A stretch of 64,000 bases of DNA from CAXMMR01 sp965198995 (GTDB lineage Bacteria > Pseudomonadota > Alphaproteobacteria > Acetobacterales > Acetobacteraceae): NCBI GenBank assembly GCA_965198995.1, contig CBDAQG010000002.1:2790001-2854000 (forward strand). Reading direction: 5' to 3'. Every line of letters begins with the position of its first letter. The first letter of the stretch is position 1. The position numbers and the translations under genes are program-made. Below the pieces are notes generated by a model that was not told where the DNA came from, ran no database searches, and saw only the letters and a list, made by a program, of their open reading frames with translations. This document shows positions 33,405 through 42,326 of this stretch, one piece after another.

Positions 33405-34484
33405 CTACCGCTTGCCTCCACTCGGAAAAATATCCCGTGGAATGCGCGCGTGAATGCCCTGGCGGCCGTCCACCACCTGCGTCACCCCGAAATCCGCCGC
33501 GACGCTCATCAGCGAGTAGGCATCCTCCCGGCTGAGCCCGCGATGCTCCGACAGCAGCGTCAGCATGTCATGCGCGCAGTTGCGCATCGCCGTGTTGAGG
33601 TCTTCGTCGAAGCCGTGCGCGATCCAGTAGCGCGGCGTTTCGAGCAGCGGCGAGGGAAACGTAAAATCCTGGCGCAGCACGATCTGCATCAGCACGTCGA
33701 GCGACGCCTCGATGGCGGTGCCGGAGATCTCGCCGTCGCCCTGGGAGATGTGCGGGTCGCCGACGGAGAACAGCGCGCCGTCGACCTGCACCGGGTAGTA
33801 CATCGTCGCGCCGGCGCCGATCCGCCAATTGTCGATGTTGCCGCCATGCGCGCCGGGCGGGATGGTACTGGTGCGCCCGGCGATGTCGGGTGCCACGCCG
33901 GCGGTGCCCAGATGCGGCCGCACCGGCACCCGCACGCCGTCCAGTGCCGGCTTGCGGTCGCACTCCGGGCAGTGCGTGATCGTTCCCGGCACCAGGTATT
34001 TGCCCGGGAACTGGTAGGCGTAGAGGGCGCTCGCGGTGTTGGCGTTGGCGTCGAGCTGATAGATCGTCACCCGCTCGGTTTCGCCGAACTCCTTGTAGAG
34101 ATGGCCCCAGTTCGCGGCGAGGTTGGAGCCGTGGGTGAAGCGCGGCGTCATCCGCAGGTAGCGCACCTCCAGCATGTCGCCGGGCCTGGCGCCCTCGACA
34201 TGGATCGGCCCGGTCATGATGTGCACGCCCGGGTGTCGATCCGCCTCCGGTATGTCGCGGAACAACGTGGCGACGCTGTCGTCCATCATCAGCTCCGGCG
34301 CGTCGCCGGCGTGATGGCTGACCGCCTGGACCTGCACGAGGTCGCCGCTGGCGACGTGCAGGGCGGGCGCCAGCGCCGGGTCGAAATAGCCCCAGTGCAC
34401 GGTCCTGGGCGTCGCCGCCAGCGTGTGCAGTTGGCGGGGCGGCACGTCGGGGCGGGTCTCGCCCGGGCTGCAGATCAGTGCCAC
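33405..34484 (-). CDS. Acetamidase/formamidase family protein, long form
   Basis: 359 residues. Family marks: HWGYFDPALAP, a HIMTGPIHVEGARPGDMLEV segment, GGNIDNWRIGAG and VGDPHISQGDGEISGTAIE. It has the longer architecture of FmdA/AmdA homologues, with an extra Cys-containing loop (HCPECDRKP) that could bind metal. It differs substantially from the copy at 7222 and is probably a different specificity group. It lies 51 bp downstream of the DODA-type dioxygenase gene on the same strand. Confidence 0.87.
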   Translation of the reverse strand: MALICSPGETRPDVPPRQLHTLAATPRTVHWGYFDPALAPALHVASGDLVQVQAVSHHAGDAPELMMDDSVATLFRDIPEADRHPGVHIMTGPIHVEGARPGDMLEVRYLRMTPRFTHGSNLAANWGHLYKEFGETERVTIYQLDANANTASALYAYQFPGKYLVPGTITHCPECDRKPALDGVRVPVRPHLGTAGVAPDIAGRTSTIPPGAHGGNIDNWRIGAGATMYYPVQVDGALFSVGDPHISQGDGEISGTAIEASLDVLMQIVLRQDFTFPSPLLETPRYWIAHGFDEDLNTAMRNCAHDMLTLLSEHRGLSREDAYSLMSVAADFGVTQVVDGRQGIHARIPRDIFPSGGKR

Positions 34485-34535
34485 GGCGGTGCTGTCCCTA
34501 GTTGTCGGTCTGGCATGGCGCGGCCGTCCCGGGCG

Positions 34536-35351
34536 TCACGCCGCCGCGCCGAGTTCGACCGTCATCATGCTGAGCGAGCCGTGCTCGATGTGGTCGGGGC
34601 CGAACCGGGCGAGGTCGTTGTCCTCGCGCGCCCCCAGCACGTAGAGCAGCGGCCAGTAATGCTCCGGCGAGGGCACCGAGAGTGCCGCATCCTCGCCGAA
34701 CTGGGCAAAGGCGACGGCCCGCTCGGGCCGGTTGTCGCGGATCGCGTCGCGGATCGCGTCATTGAAGCGCCGCGCCCAGTCGAACGCCTCGACGTCGCGC
34801 GACGTCCAGTTCATCCGCCGCAGGTTGTGCACGATGTTGCCGGTGCCGATGACCAGCACGCCCTCGTCGCGCAGCGGCCGCAGCCGCCGGCCGATCTCGA
34901 AATGCTCGGCTGGCGTGCAGCGCTCATCCAGGCTGAGCTGCACCACCGGCACGTCCGCCGCCGGGTAAGCCTTGCACAGCACCGACCAGGCGCCGTGATC
35001 GAGGCCCCAGCCGCCCTCGCCGGCATCCGCATCAAGCCGCACCGGCCGCGGCGCCAGCAGCGCGGCGACGCGCCGCGCCAGTTCCGGGTCGCCGGGCGCG
35101 GGGTACTGCACGTCGAACAGCGCCTGCGGAAAGGCGCCGAAATCGTGGATCGTGCGCGGCCGCGTCATCGCGGTCACCGCCGTGCCCGGCGTCATCCAGT
35201 GGGCGGAGATGCACAGGATGGCGCGCGGCTTGCCGATCCGCTGCGCCAGCGCCGCCCAGGCCTGCGTCGTCGCATTGGTCTCCAGCGCGATCATCGGGCT
35301 GCCGTGGCCGAAGAACACGGTCGGCAGGCGCGAGGCGTCAGCTCCGGACAT
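34536..35351 (-). CDS. DODA-type (LigB fold) extradiol dioxygenase
   Basis: 271 residues from the ATG at 35351, preceded by GAGGAG. Homologous to E. coli YgiD/4,5-DOPA dioxygenase: FFGHGSPMIAL, ISAHWMTPG, GWGLDHGAWSVL and a HNLRRMNW segment supply the metal-binding His residues. The family cleaves catechol-like rings. A 12-bp duplication gives DAIRDAIRD near residue 200. With the formamidase-family gene it forms a two-gene operon, so ring cleavage and amide hydrolysis may be linked. Confidence 0.87.
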   Translation of the reverse strand: MSGADASRLPTVFFGHGSPMIALETNATTQAWAALAQRIGKPRAILCISAHWMTPGTAVTAMTRPRTIHDFGAFPQALFDVQYPAPGDPELARRVAALLAPRPVRLDADAGEGGWGLDHGAWSVLCKAYPAADVPVVQLSLDERCTPAEHFEIGRRLRPLRDEGVLVIGTGNIVHNLRRMNWTSRDVEAFDWARRFNDAIRDAIRDNRPERAVAFAQFGEDAALSVPSPEHYWPLLYVLGAREDNDLARFGPDHIEHGSLSMMTVELGAAA

Positions 35352-35807
35352 CACGGCTCCTCGGGCGGCATGTCTGACCCATACCACCGCTCCGCTACAG
35401 CGCCGAACGCCCGCGGTCTTGTCTGGCCGCGCACGCCCGCTTGGGCGCATGGGACGATACGCGCACCATGCTAACACCTCTCAAGCCGACCCCTCCGCGG
35501 CCGGAGCAAGCGATCTTGCCTACGGGCAAGATTCCCCCAAGTCATTGACATAAAAAGGGAATAATTGTTCGCGTTCTCACACGATGAGATGCCCGGCAGA
35601 ACCCGCCCGCCCTCGCCCAGGGCGCCCTACCACTGCCACCCGATCTTGCCGTATTTCACCGCTTCCAAAAACCACCGCCAGCCCGGACAGGCAGCGCGCG
35701 CTCGTCATGCCGCTCCTACGGCGGTCCAGCACTGCCTGTTGCCGCGGTCTGCCTGGCCGGCCATGCTGAGTCCGCATGCAAACTGGCCACAGGGTAGGCT
35801 TGTGACG
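35352..35807. other. 456-bp divergent intergenic region with a strong hairpin
   Basis: Lies between the DODA-type gene (minus) and the acyltransferase gene (plus). At 35513-35532 there is a perfect 8-bp stem with a TACG loop (ATCTTGCC/GGCAAGAT), a candidate operator or RNA hairpin. No other feature was recognised. Confidence 0.5.
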
Positions 35808-36818
35808 ATGTCTCGGTCAGCGGCCGCCGCGTCGGGCACCGCCGCGGCAGCCTCGCCGCTCATGCGGCTGCAAGCCGCCATGCTGCGGGCGGTGATCCGG
35901 CTGCTGCGCGCCATCGGGCCGGTGCGCGCCTCCAACCTCGGCGGCCTCCTGGCGCGCGGCGTCGGGCCGTGGCTGCCGGTCTCCAGGATCGCCCATCGCA
36001 ACCTCGAGTTGGCCATGCCGGAGCTGTCCGCCGCCGAACGGCGACGGATCGTGCACGGCATGTGGGACAATTTGGGCCGGACGGCAGGCGAGCTTCCCCA
36101 TCTCGGCAGCCTGCGCGAAGACACGCCGTCCGGCCCGGGCTGGATCGGCGAGGGCCTTGAACTCGTTCGATCCCATGCCCGACAGGGCGGCTCGCGGATC
36201 TTCGTCTCCGGTCACATCGGCAATTGGGAGATGCTGCCGGCTGCCGCGGCGCGCTGCGGCATCACGGTCGCCGCGTTCTATCGAGCCTCGACCAACCCGC
36301 TGGTCGACGACCTCGTGGCGCGACTGCGACAGCAGGCGCTGGGTGCGGACGTGCCGATGTTTCGCAAAGGGGCACGCGGCGCCAGGCTGGCGCTGGCGCA
36401 CCTGCGACGCGGCGGCAGCCTCGCCCTGCTGGTCGACCAGAAGATGAACGACGGCATCGAGACGCGCTTCTTTGGCCGCCCGACGATGACGGCGCCGGCG
36501 GCGGCGGCGCTGGCGTTGCGCCTTGGCTGCCCGATCATCCTGGCGCACGTGCAGCGCATCGGCCCGGCCCGGCTGCGCGTCGTCGTCGAGCCGGCCTTTT
36601 CGATCGCCCCGAGCGGGGACACCCAGCAGGACGTCGCCACCATAACCCAAGCCATCACCGACCAGATCGAGGCCTGGATCCGCCAGCACCCGGAGAGCTG
36701 GCTCTGGCTGCATCGTCGCTGGCCGAAGGAGCTCTATCGCCAGGCGCCGGCCGGGGCGCCGGACACCGCACGCCTGTTGGCACGCGAACACGTCGCGCAG
36801 CACGCAGCGCCGCGCTAG
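35808..36818 (+). CDS. Lysophospholipid acyltransferase, LpxL/HtrB family
   Basis: 336 residues from the ATG at 35808 (GTG at 35802 also possible). The His-x4-acid motif of the family is GHIGNWE near residue 130, followed by FYRAS-N, the RKGARGARLALAHLRRGGSLALLVDQ segment and WLWLHRRWPKE close to the C-terminus. Members add secondary acyl chains to lipid A or related lipids at the inner membrane. The N-terminal 20 residues are Ala/Ser-rich with no clear anchor. It stands alone and looks like a core envelope gene beside accessory DNA. Confidence 0.88.
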   Translation: MSRSAAAASGTAAAASPLMRLQAAMLRAVIRLLRAIGPVRASNLGGLLARGVGPWLPVSRIAHRNLELAMPELSAAERRRIVHGMWDNLGRTAGELPHLGSLREDTPSGPGWIGEGLELVRSHARQGGSRIFVSGHIGNWEMLPAAAARCGITVAAFYRASTNPLVDDLVARLRQQALGADVPMFRKGARGARLALAHLRRGGSLALLVDQKMNDGIETRFFGRPTMTAPAAAALALRLGCPIILAHVQRIGPARLRVVVEPAFSIAPSGDTQQDVATITQAITDQIEAWIRQHPESWLWLHRRWPKELYRQAPAGAPDTARLLAREHVAQHAAPR

Positions 36819-36938
36819 GACGAAGCCCGATCAACTCCGGCGCTTCGGATTGGGGCGCGCGCGCTAAATCCCGCCCGCGACCGCGTCGAGCGCGCTGGTG
36901 GTCGCGAGCGGCGCCCCCGGCACAGCTGGCGCCGCGCT

Positions 36939-37285
36939 TTAGCTGTCCGGCGCCTCCGAGCCGCCGCCGAGGGCGCGGTAGAGCGTGACGACATCGCCGT
37001 CCAGCATCATGTCCTCCTGCGCCAACGACCGGCGCGCGTCTTCCGCGGTGCGCTGGGGGGCCGATGGGGGGCCAGGGTGGACGGCACGCCGACCCCGACG
37101 GCGGACGGCAGGCCGGGCAGCGGCCCGGGCTGCAGCAGCCGCGCCTCCAGCTCGCCCGGCGGACGGCCGATCAGCACGTCCAGCCGATGCACCGCCTGCC
37201 GCTCCTGCCTGTCGTAGTCCGGCAACTGGCGTTGCAGGGTCAACAACTGGGTGCGGGCCTGGTCCACGCCGAGCGCCGTGGATAA
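36939..37285 (-). pseudogene. NodT/OprM-type outer-membrane efflux factor, internal deletion
   Basis: On the minus strand one frame reads VDQARTQLLTLQRQLPDYDR, then RQAVHRLDVLIGRPPGE and GVGVPSTL, the middle of a NodT-family outer-membrane factor. It then jumps to another frame reading RTAEDARRSLAQEDMMLDGD and VVTLYRALGGGSE, the family's C-terminus. About 150-200 residues between them are missing. It is a deletion remnant downstream of the MFS fragment. Confidence 0.75.
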
Positions 37286-37502
37286 TGTGGTAGAAGTCGA
37301 GGACCGGGACGAGGTTCATCGAGTAGAACAGCGACCAGGAGAGCGAGAAGCCGCCGGTGACGATGATCCATTTTCCCGGGATGATCTTCATCGCCTGACC
37401 CACGATCGGGATCAGCAGGCAGAACACGAAGGCGTCCGGCGCCAGCACCCAGCCGGCGAGCACCGAGTTGTAGCCCAGCACGTTCTGGCCAAACGCCGGC
37501 AT
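37286..37502 (-). pseudogene. DHA2/EmrB-type MFS efflux pump fragment
   Basis: About 70 residues (NVLGYNSVLAGWVLAPDAFV, KIIPGKWIIVTGG) matching the start of the C-terminal half of EmrB/DHA2 proteins. Neither the N-terminal half nor the rest of the C-terminal half is present. With the NodT remnant it is what is left of an efflux operon. Confidence 0.72.
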
Positions 37503-37573
37503 GATGACAGCGCTGGCGTTTGGGCTGCGCCGGACTGTCCTGGCGGGTATCGCGCAGAAGTTCTAAGACCGAA

Positions 37574-37628
37574 GGAAGGCGAGGGCTCTGCCCTCGACCC
37601 GATGGGGCCTGAGGCCCCAGACCCACAT
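37574..37628. repeat. Dispersed hairpin repeat (double-stem module)
   Basis: GGAAGGCGAGGGCTCTGCCC...GATGGGGCCTGAGGCCCCAG, nearly the same as the copies at 9871 and 14274. It separates the efflux remnants from the acetyltransferase gene. This is the last copy seen; none was found in the window beyond 37.7 kb. Confidence 0.87.
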
Positions 37629-37646
37629 TACTTAGAGAACGATCTT

Positions 37647-38180
37647 TTGCTGTTGACGACAGGGCGACTGAACCTCCGCTACGTGCACCATAGCGACGCC
37701 GCCGACCTCTCCAGGTCGATGACACCTGCCGTAAGCCAATGGCTCATCTCGTGGCCATACCCCTTCACGCTGTCGATGGCAGCCGAGCGGATCGACACCG
37801 CACGCTCAGCTCTGGCCAGCGGCGACATGCTGCCGCTCATCATCGAGCGGCACGCCGACCATGCCTTCCTGGGCTGGGTCAGCGTAACCCGTATCGCCGA
37901 ACGCCGCGGTCTCCTAAGCTACTGGCTCGGCGAGGATCACCATAGGCACGGATACATGCGCGAAGCCGTAACGATAGCGCTCGCCAAAGCCTTCGGCCTG
38001 CTCGACCTCGACGTCATAGAAGCAGCCGCTCAGGTTCAGAACGAGCCCTCTCTCGCTCTGCTGCGCGGCCTCGGCATGGAAACACTCGGCGAGGAAATGA
38101 TGTTCGCGCCGGCACGCGATCAGGACGAGCTATGCGCCATCCTTGAACTGAAACGATCGAGTGCAAATAATACCCGTTAA
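37647..38180 (+). CDS. GNAT-family N-acetyltransferase (RimJ/RimL type)
   Basis: About 177 residues. The N-terminal strand LLLTTGRLNLRYVHHSDAADL is the usual GNAT opening but has no ATG, so a TTG at 37647 or 37653 is the likely start; the first ATG, at 37721, would remove the strand. YWLGEDHHRHGYMREAV holds the acetyl-CoA-binding motif, and NEPSLALLRGLGMETLGEE is the typical C-terminal half. Substrate unknown. The stop overlaps the end of the zur remnant on the other strand. Confidence 0.78.
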   Translation: MLLTTGRLNLRYVHHSDAADLSRSMTPAVSQWLISWPYPFTLSMAAERIDTARSALASGDMLPLIIERHADHAFLGWVSVTRIAERRGLLSYWLGEDHHRHGYMREAVTIALAKAFGLLDLDVIEAAAQVQNEPSLALLRGLGMETLGEEMMFAPARDQDELCAILELKRSSANNTR

Positions 38181-38525
38181 TCGTGTGAGTTCGGCTGCCA
38201 GCAGGCCGCACACGTCCCGTCGACCTCGACCACCGCCACGCCGGGATGAAACCCCTCCCGCTCGGCCGCCCGCTCCAGCGCCCGGCTCACCGACCGGTCC
38301 TCCATCTCCGCAACCGTTCCGTCTCGATTACAAATTAGGAACTGCACCGCATGGCGGTGCGCCGCCTCGACGCACGAACGAACGCCTCCAGCCGTTTGAC
38401 TTTATGAATAAGCTGCTCGACCGAAGTTCCAGCGCCCGATAGATCGTCGGCGGCGCCGCCGTCTTGCGCGCCTCTTTGGGCAGGTCCAGCAGCTGGAAGG
38501 CGGTCAACGGCCCTTGGCCTGCATA
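38177..38525 (-). pseudogene. zur: Frameshifted zur (Fur-family zinc regulator)
   Basis: Three consecutive minus-strand frames give Zur-like pieces in order: PLTAFQLLDLPKEARKTAAP with PPTIYRALE; then VEQLIHKVKRLEAFVRA; then HRHAVQFLICNRDGTVAEME and a C-terminal GTCAACWQPNSHD. At least two frameshifts separate them, and the CxxC of the regulatory zinc site reads CNRD. The N-terminal DNA-binding helix is mostly lost. The gene is dead unless the frameshifts are sequencing errors. Confidence 0.82.
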
Positions 38526-38623
38526 TCACCTCTTGCGAGGGCACGCTTCTTCCGGATAGAGTTACCCTATAACGTTAAGTTGTAGCCCATGGAAAGACTC
38601 GGCAACACTCTTCCAAGCTAAGT

Positions 38624-38647
38624 GTAAAACATTATAACATAATTTAC
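38624..38647. promoter_or_regulatory. AT-rich palindromic element upstream of TonB receptor gene
   Basis: A 24-bp AT-rich element, GTAAAACATTAT then AACATAATTTAC, with GTAAA/TTTAC ends and an ATTATAACAT core. It resembles Fur-family (Zur-type TGTTATA) operators. It lies 34 bp before the receptor start and next to the zur remnant. The match is by eye only. Confidence 0.35.
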
Positions 38648-38680
38648 TGAGTGAACCGTGTTCTTTTTTAAAGGATGTCC

Positions 38681-40999
38681 ATGCGCAAACACGGCCTGCC
38701 AGTGACAAGCCGAGCCACGCTTGGTGCGACAGTTTTCGTGGCCACAGCAGTTGCGACATGCCCCGTGGCAGCTCAGCAAACGCCGGCAGGCGTGCCCGCT
38801 TCCACGAGTACTTTGCCAGCGGATCAACAAGCACCAGTGGCCACGGCGGGAGTGCCAGCTCCCGCAGTTAACCTGAGCGATGGCACTGCGCCGCTACCCG
38901 GCACGTCGCTGTTGCTCGACATCCCGGCCGTGATCCAGCGTCTAGACGCGGCACGCGCTCAGATCGAACCGGATACTGGCGCCACCAAGTATGATTTCAG
39001 CGCTGGCGCCATCGGCACCCTGCCGCAGGGCGACAACGTCCCGCTCGACCAAGTGCTGGTGCAGGCCCCGGGCGTAGCGCTCGACTCGTTCGGGCAGATC
39101 CACGTCCGCGGTGATCACAACGAGATCCAGTTCCGCCTTGACGGCGTGCAGCTCCCCGAGGGCCTATCGGTGTTCGGCCAAGCGCTGGAGACGCGCTTTG
39201 CACACTCGATTTCGTTGATCACCGGCGCGCTGCCGGCCGAGTATGGCTTCGACACCGCGGCAGTCATCGACATTACCACCAAATCCGGCACCACTGATCC
39301 CGGCGGTGACATCTCGATCTATGGCGGTGCGCGCGACTATTTCCAGCCGAGCTTCTCCTATGGCGGCCGCTCGGGCGCCTTCGACTACTTCTTCACCGGC
39401 GACTTTCTACACACCCGTGTGGGCATCGAGAATCCAACCGGCAGCTTCAATTCAGTGCATGACCTGTCCAATCAAACCCACGGTCTCGCCCACATCTCCG
39501 CTGTCGGCGACCCGACGACGCGGATCAGCCTACTCGCCGGTGTCTCCAACGACCTCTTCCAGATCCCCGACAATCCCGGCCAGTCGCCATCCTTCTCGCT
39601 GAGCACGGACAGCCAAACCCCGTTCAACAGCGCCAACCTCAACGAGAACCAGCGCGAAATCACCGACTTTGTCATCCTCAGCGTGCAGAAGCAGTTCAGC
39701 ACCGTCGACGTGCAGAGCTCGGTATTCAGCCGCTACAGCAGCCTGTACTACACGCCGGACCCACTCGGCGATCTGCTGTTCGACGGCATCTCGCAAACCG
39801 CCGCCCGCTCAGTCTGGTCAAGCGGCTCGCAGTCCGACGCCAGCTGGCGGGTGAGCGACGACCACACACTGCGCGCCGGCTACCAGATCTTCGTCGAGCG
39901 CAACGTCAACAGCACCAGCTCCGTTGTCCTGCCCGCCTCCGGCCCGGCTGCCGTCAACGACATAGGTGGAGGCCTCGCCTCGAGCATCACGCCCGACGGC
40001 GGCGGCGCTGCCAACGGCGGCGGTCCGTTCGCCATCGATCAGGGCCAGAGCAAGACCGGCACCGTCTACGGCCTCTACCTGCAGGACGAGTGGCGCATCC
40101 TGCCACGGGTTACCATCAATTACGGTGTGCGCTTTGACGGTGTGAGCGAGTTCACCTCAGATTCGCAGATCGGCCCGCGCGTCAACGTCGTCTGGCGTCC
40201 GACCAAATGGGCGACGCTACACGGCGGCTACTCGCGTTACTTCACCCCGCCGCCATTCGAACTGGTGTCGTCGAGCTCGGTGGATCAGTTCAACGGGACC
40301 TCCGCCGCCTCCCAGCTTACGCTCAACAACAAGGTCGAGCCCGAGCGCGACAATTACTATGACCTCGGCGCCGAGCAGATCGTCCTACCCGGCTGGCGCA
40401 TCGGCGAGGATGCCTACTACAAGGACGCAACGAACCTAATCGACGAGGGCCAGTTCGGCGCGCCCGTTATTCTGACGGCGTTCAACTACGCGAAGGGTGA
40501 GGTGCACGGTTACGAGCTGACCACCAGCTACGATCACGGCCCTATCTCGCTCTACGGCAACGTCGCCCTCTCCCGCGCCATCGGCAAGAATATCGACTCC
40601 GCACAGTTCAACTTTTCGGCCGCCGATCTTGACTACATTTCTCAGCACTGGATCCATCTGGACCATGACCAGCGCTGGACCGGCTCGGGCGGCGCTGCCT
40701 ACACGCTGTTCCGGGAAAGTCAGCCGCTGCGCTTGTCCACCGACCTCGTGGTCGGCAGCGGTTTGCGCGCGGACGGCACGGTGCCGAACGGGCGCGCCCT
40801 GCCCGGCTACTACGAGTTTAACCTGGCCGCGGTGGAGACGCTCAACCTCGGCATCGGCAAAGCCACCCAGCTCCGCCTCGACGTCATCAACCTGCTTGAT
40901 CGTACTTATGAGATCCGTGACGGCACCGGCGTCGGCGTCGGCGCACCGCAATTCGGCCTGCGACGCACGATCCTGGCCGGCATTGCTCAGAAATTCTGA
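38681..40999 (+). CDS. TonB-dependent outer-membrane receptor
   Basis: 772 residues. The ATG at 38681 has AAAGG 6 bp upstream; an ATG at 38675 sits right on the site. Signal peptide about 1-30 (cleavage near VAAQ). A Pro/Ala linker is followed by a plug (IHVRGDHNEIQFRLDGVQLPEG; ALPAEYGFDTAAVIDITTK) of the kind seen in receptors lacking the standard RGPQG motif, and a barrel ending in AQKF. The upstream 100 bp are AT-rich with a possible Fur-family operator. Zinc or another metal complex is a reasonable guess from the adjacent zur remnant, but no His-rich loop is seen. Confidence 0.85.
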   Translation: MRKHGLPVTSRATLGATVFVATAVATCPVAAQQTPAGVPASTSTLPADQQAPVATAGVPAPAVNLSDGTAPLPGTSLLLDIPAVIQRLDAARAQIEPDTGATKYDFSAGAIGTLPQGDNVPLDQVLVQAPGVALDSFGQIHVRGDHNEIQFRLDGVQLPEGLSVFGQALETRFAHSISLITGALPAEYGFDTAAVIDITTKSGTTDPGGDISIYGGARDYFQPSFSYGGRSGAFDYFFTGDFLHTRVGIENPTGSFNSVHDLSNQTHGLAHISAVGDPTTRISLLAGVSNDLFQIPDNPGQSPSFSLSTDSQTPFNSANLNENQREITDFVILSVQKQFSTVDVQSSVFSRYSSLYYTPDPLGDLLFDGISQTAARSVWSSGSQSDASWRVSDDHTLRAGYQIFVERNVNSTSSVVLPASGPAAVNDIGGGLASSITPDGGGAANGGGPFAIDQGQSKTGTVYGLYLQDEWRILPRVTINYGVRFDGVSEFTSDSQIGPRVNVVWRPTKWATLHGGYSRYFTPPPFELVSSSSVDQFNGTSAASQLTLNNKVEPERDNYYDLGAEQIVLPGWRIGEDAYYKDATNLIDEGQFGAPVILTAFNYAKGEVHGYELTTSYDHGPISLYGNVALSRAIGKNIDSAQFNFSAADLDYISQHWIHLDHDQRWTGSGGAAYTLFRESQPLRLSTDLVVGSGLRADGTVPNGRALPGYYEFNLAAVETLNLGIGKATQLRLDVINLLDRTYEIRDGTGVGVGAPQFGLRRTILAGIAQKF

Positions 41000-41579
41000 G
41001 CAGTCACGAGAACGGCTGCAGCGTCTCGAATGCGCGCATAGCAGCTCTGCGTCCGCTAGATCGGGCAGGCATTTGGAGTAGACTTGCGACGTCTAGTAAT
41101 GACCACCATCGCTTTGGAAAAGCCGCTCGGGCTCGCTGGACAGCAGCTTGGCGCTTGCGACACACTCATATAGGTATTTGTATCATCGCATGTTGATGCG
41201 GCGTAACAATGCTGACTTCAGACCTAGCGGGGGTGAATGTGCAGAGCTGTTTCGGCTACTTAATGAGCCGAAACACCCTTCGCTAATTATCAAGTGCATC
41301 GAGAGTGCACAGGGCGTAAGTGACGTCACTCGTCACATAGACTAAGTCACTCGCTCGTCTCGAACCACCTTAGACTGCTTCGAGCAGCACGGCTGCTTAG
41401 GATGGATCGTGGCAAACGAGTTTTATACGCGATTACGGGCGCTCACGTATGACGCACACCGATAAACATGATTGAACATACGACAGAGCGGCACCGTGCG
41501 GATGAGCTGAGGCCAGACCCATGACGCTCCTAGCTCGGCACGACATGGCGTCATGCACGAGCCCTACCGAGGGGAAGCG
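41000..41579. other. 580-bp region with no recognised gene
   Basis: Lower GC than the catabolic regions. Short frames such as 41148-41345 have no ribosome-binding site or family resemblance. It lies between the TonB receptor stop and an IS5-type remnant. Confidence 0.5.
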
Positions 41580-41747
41580 ATGATGGCTAATCGGTTCTGG
41601 CTGAGCAACGTGCAATAGGCGCCGCCTGCGCCGTTGCTCCCGAGAAAGCCGCGTGGTGCTCCGTGGGTCGATGATCGCTGAGTCATCAGCGGCATCATGG
41701 TAGCGCCGCAACCGGATGGCCGCTGGATCGATTTGGCTGCTGAGTGA
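41580..41747 (+). pseudogene. IS5-family transposase N-terminal remnant
   Basis: The frame reads MMANRFWLSNVQ, stop, APPAPLLPRKPRGAPWVDDR, stop, VISGIMVAPQPDGRWIDLAAE, stop. This follows the N-terminus of IS5-group transposases (M--FWLSD-Q---L-PLLP--RG-PRVDDRRVISGI-------G-RW-D-P-EYGP). GGGGAAG precedes the ATG. The rest of the transposase and the inverted repeats are gone or unrecognisable. Confidence 0.72.
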
Positions 41748-41822
41748 CTACAAAAACTATGTGCGCCCAATTGCTGAGCTGCTGCAGTCACTGGCGAGTG
41801 ACGGTATCTTCTTACCAGAGGC

Positions 41823-42326
41823 TTACGGTCCAGTGGCCTTCAGTTCTCCGATGTGCCGCAGAACAATGCGGTGAGTCTCTGCAGCGAAGCTGCGCAGGTC
41901 TGAGTTAGTGCCATTTTTGGCCTCCTTGGCGAAGGCGGCGCCATCCTTGGCATGGATGTCCTCCATGTCATGCAGGTAGAGGGCGTTGAACTCGGTGCCG
42001 GAGGTGGCTTTGAGTTGATCGAGTTCTTTCTGGAACACAGGGTTCAAGGTGGCTGAAAAGGTAATCCCCAGCGACGACGCGATCGACTTCAGTTTGTCGC
42101 CGACGAGCTGATGATCATGCTGCTCTGTGATGCCTTGGTCCCTTATGTCCTGCGAGCTACCTTGACTAGCGCCGACGGCACCGGCTTCCACCTCAAACAT
42201 GCCGCCCTGGCTGACCATCGCAATGAATGACCGGTCAGCAGATGAAACGTCACTTGCAGCGTAGGCGTTGCTAAAGACTAAGCATAGCGCCAAAGTCGCT
42301 CCTCGCGTGCTTACAAAGCGTTTCAT
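41823..42326 (-). CDS. DUF4142 exported ferritin-like protein
   Basis: 167 residues from the ATG at 42326 (GGAGGG 6 bp upstream). Signal peptide about 1-23 (cleavage after AYA). The mature part is a predicted four-helix DUF4142 domain: DRSFIAMVSQGGMFEVEAGA, DHQLVGDKLKSIASSLGI, FNALYLHDMEDIHAK and LRSFAAETHRIVLRHIGEL. Function of the family is not established; members often occur in stress or metal contexts. It is monocistronic in the AT-rich island. Confidence 0.82.
   Translation of the reverse strand: MKRFVSTRGATLALCLVFSNAYAASDVSSADRSFIAMVSQGGMFEVEAGAVGASQGSSQDIRDQGITEQHDHQLVGDKLKSIASSLGITFSATLNPVFQKELDQLKATSGTEFNALYLHDMEDIHAKDGAAFAKEAKNGTNSDLRSFAAETHRIVLRHIGELKATGP

Noticed and set aside
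35513..35532. Intrinsic terminator
   Set aside because: The 8-bp stem is perfect, but no T-run follows on either strand, and it lies between divergent genes where a terminator is not expected.
41148..41345. Small 65-residue gene
   Set aside because: No ribosome-binding site, no known motif and no conserved context; AT-rich debris zone.
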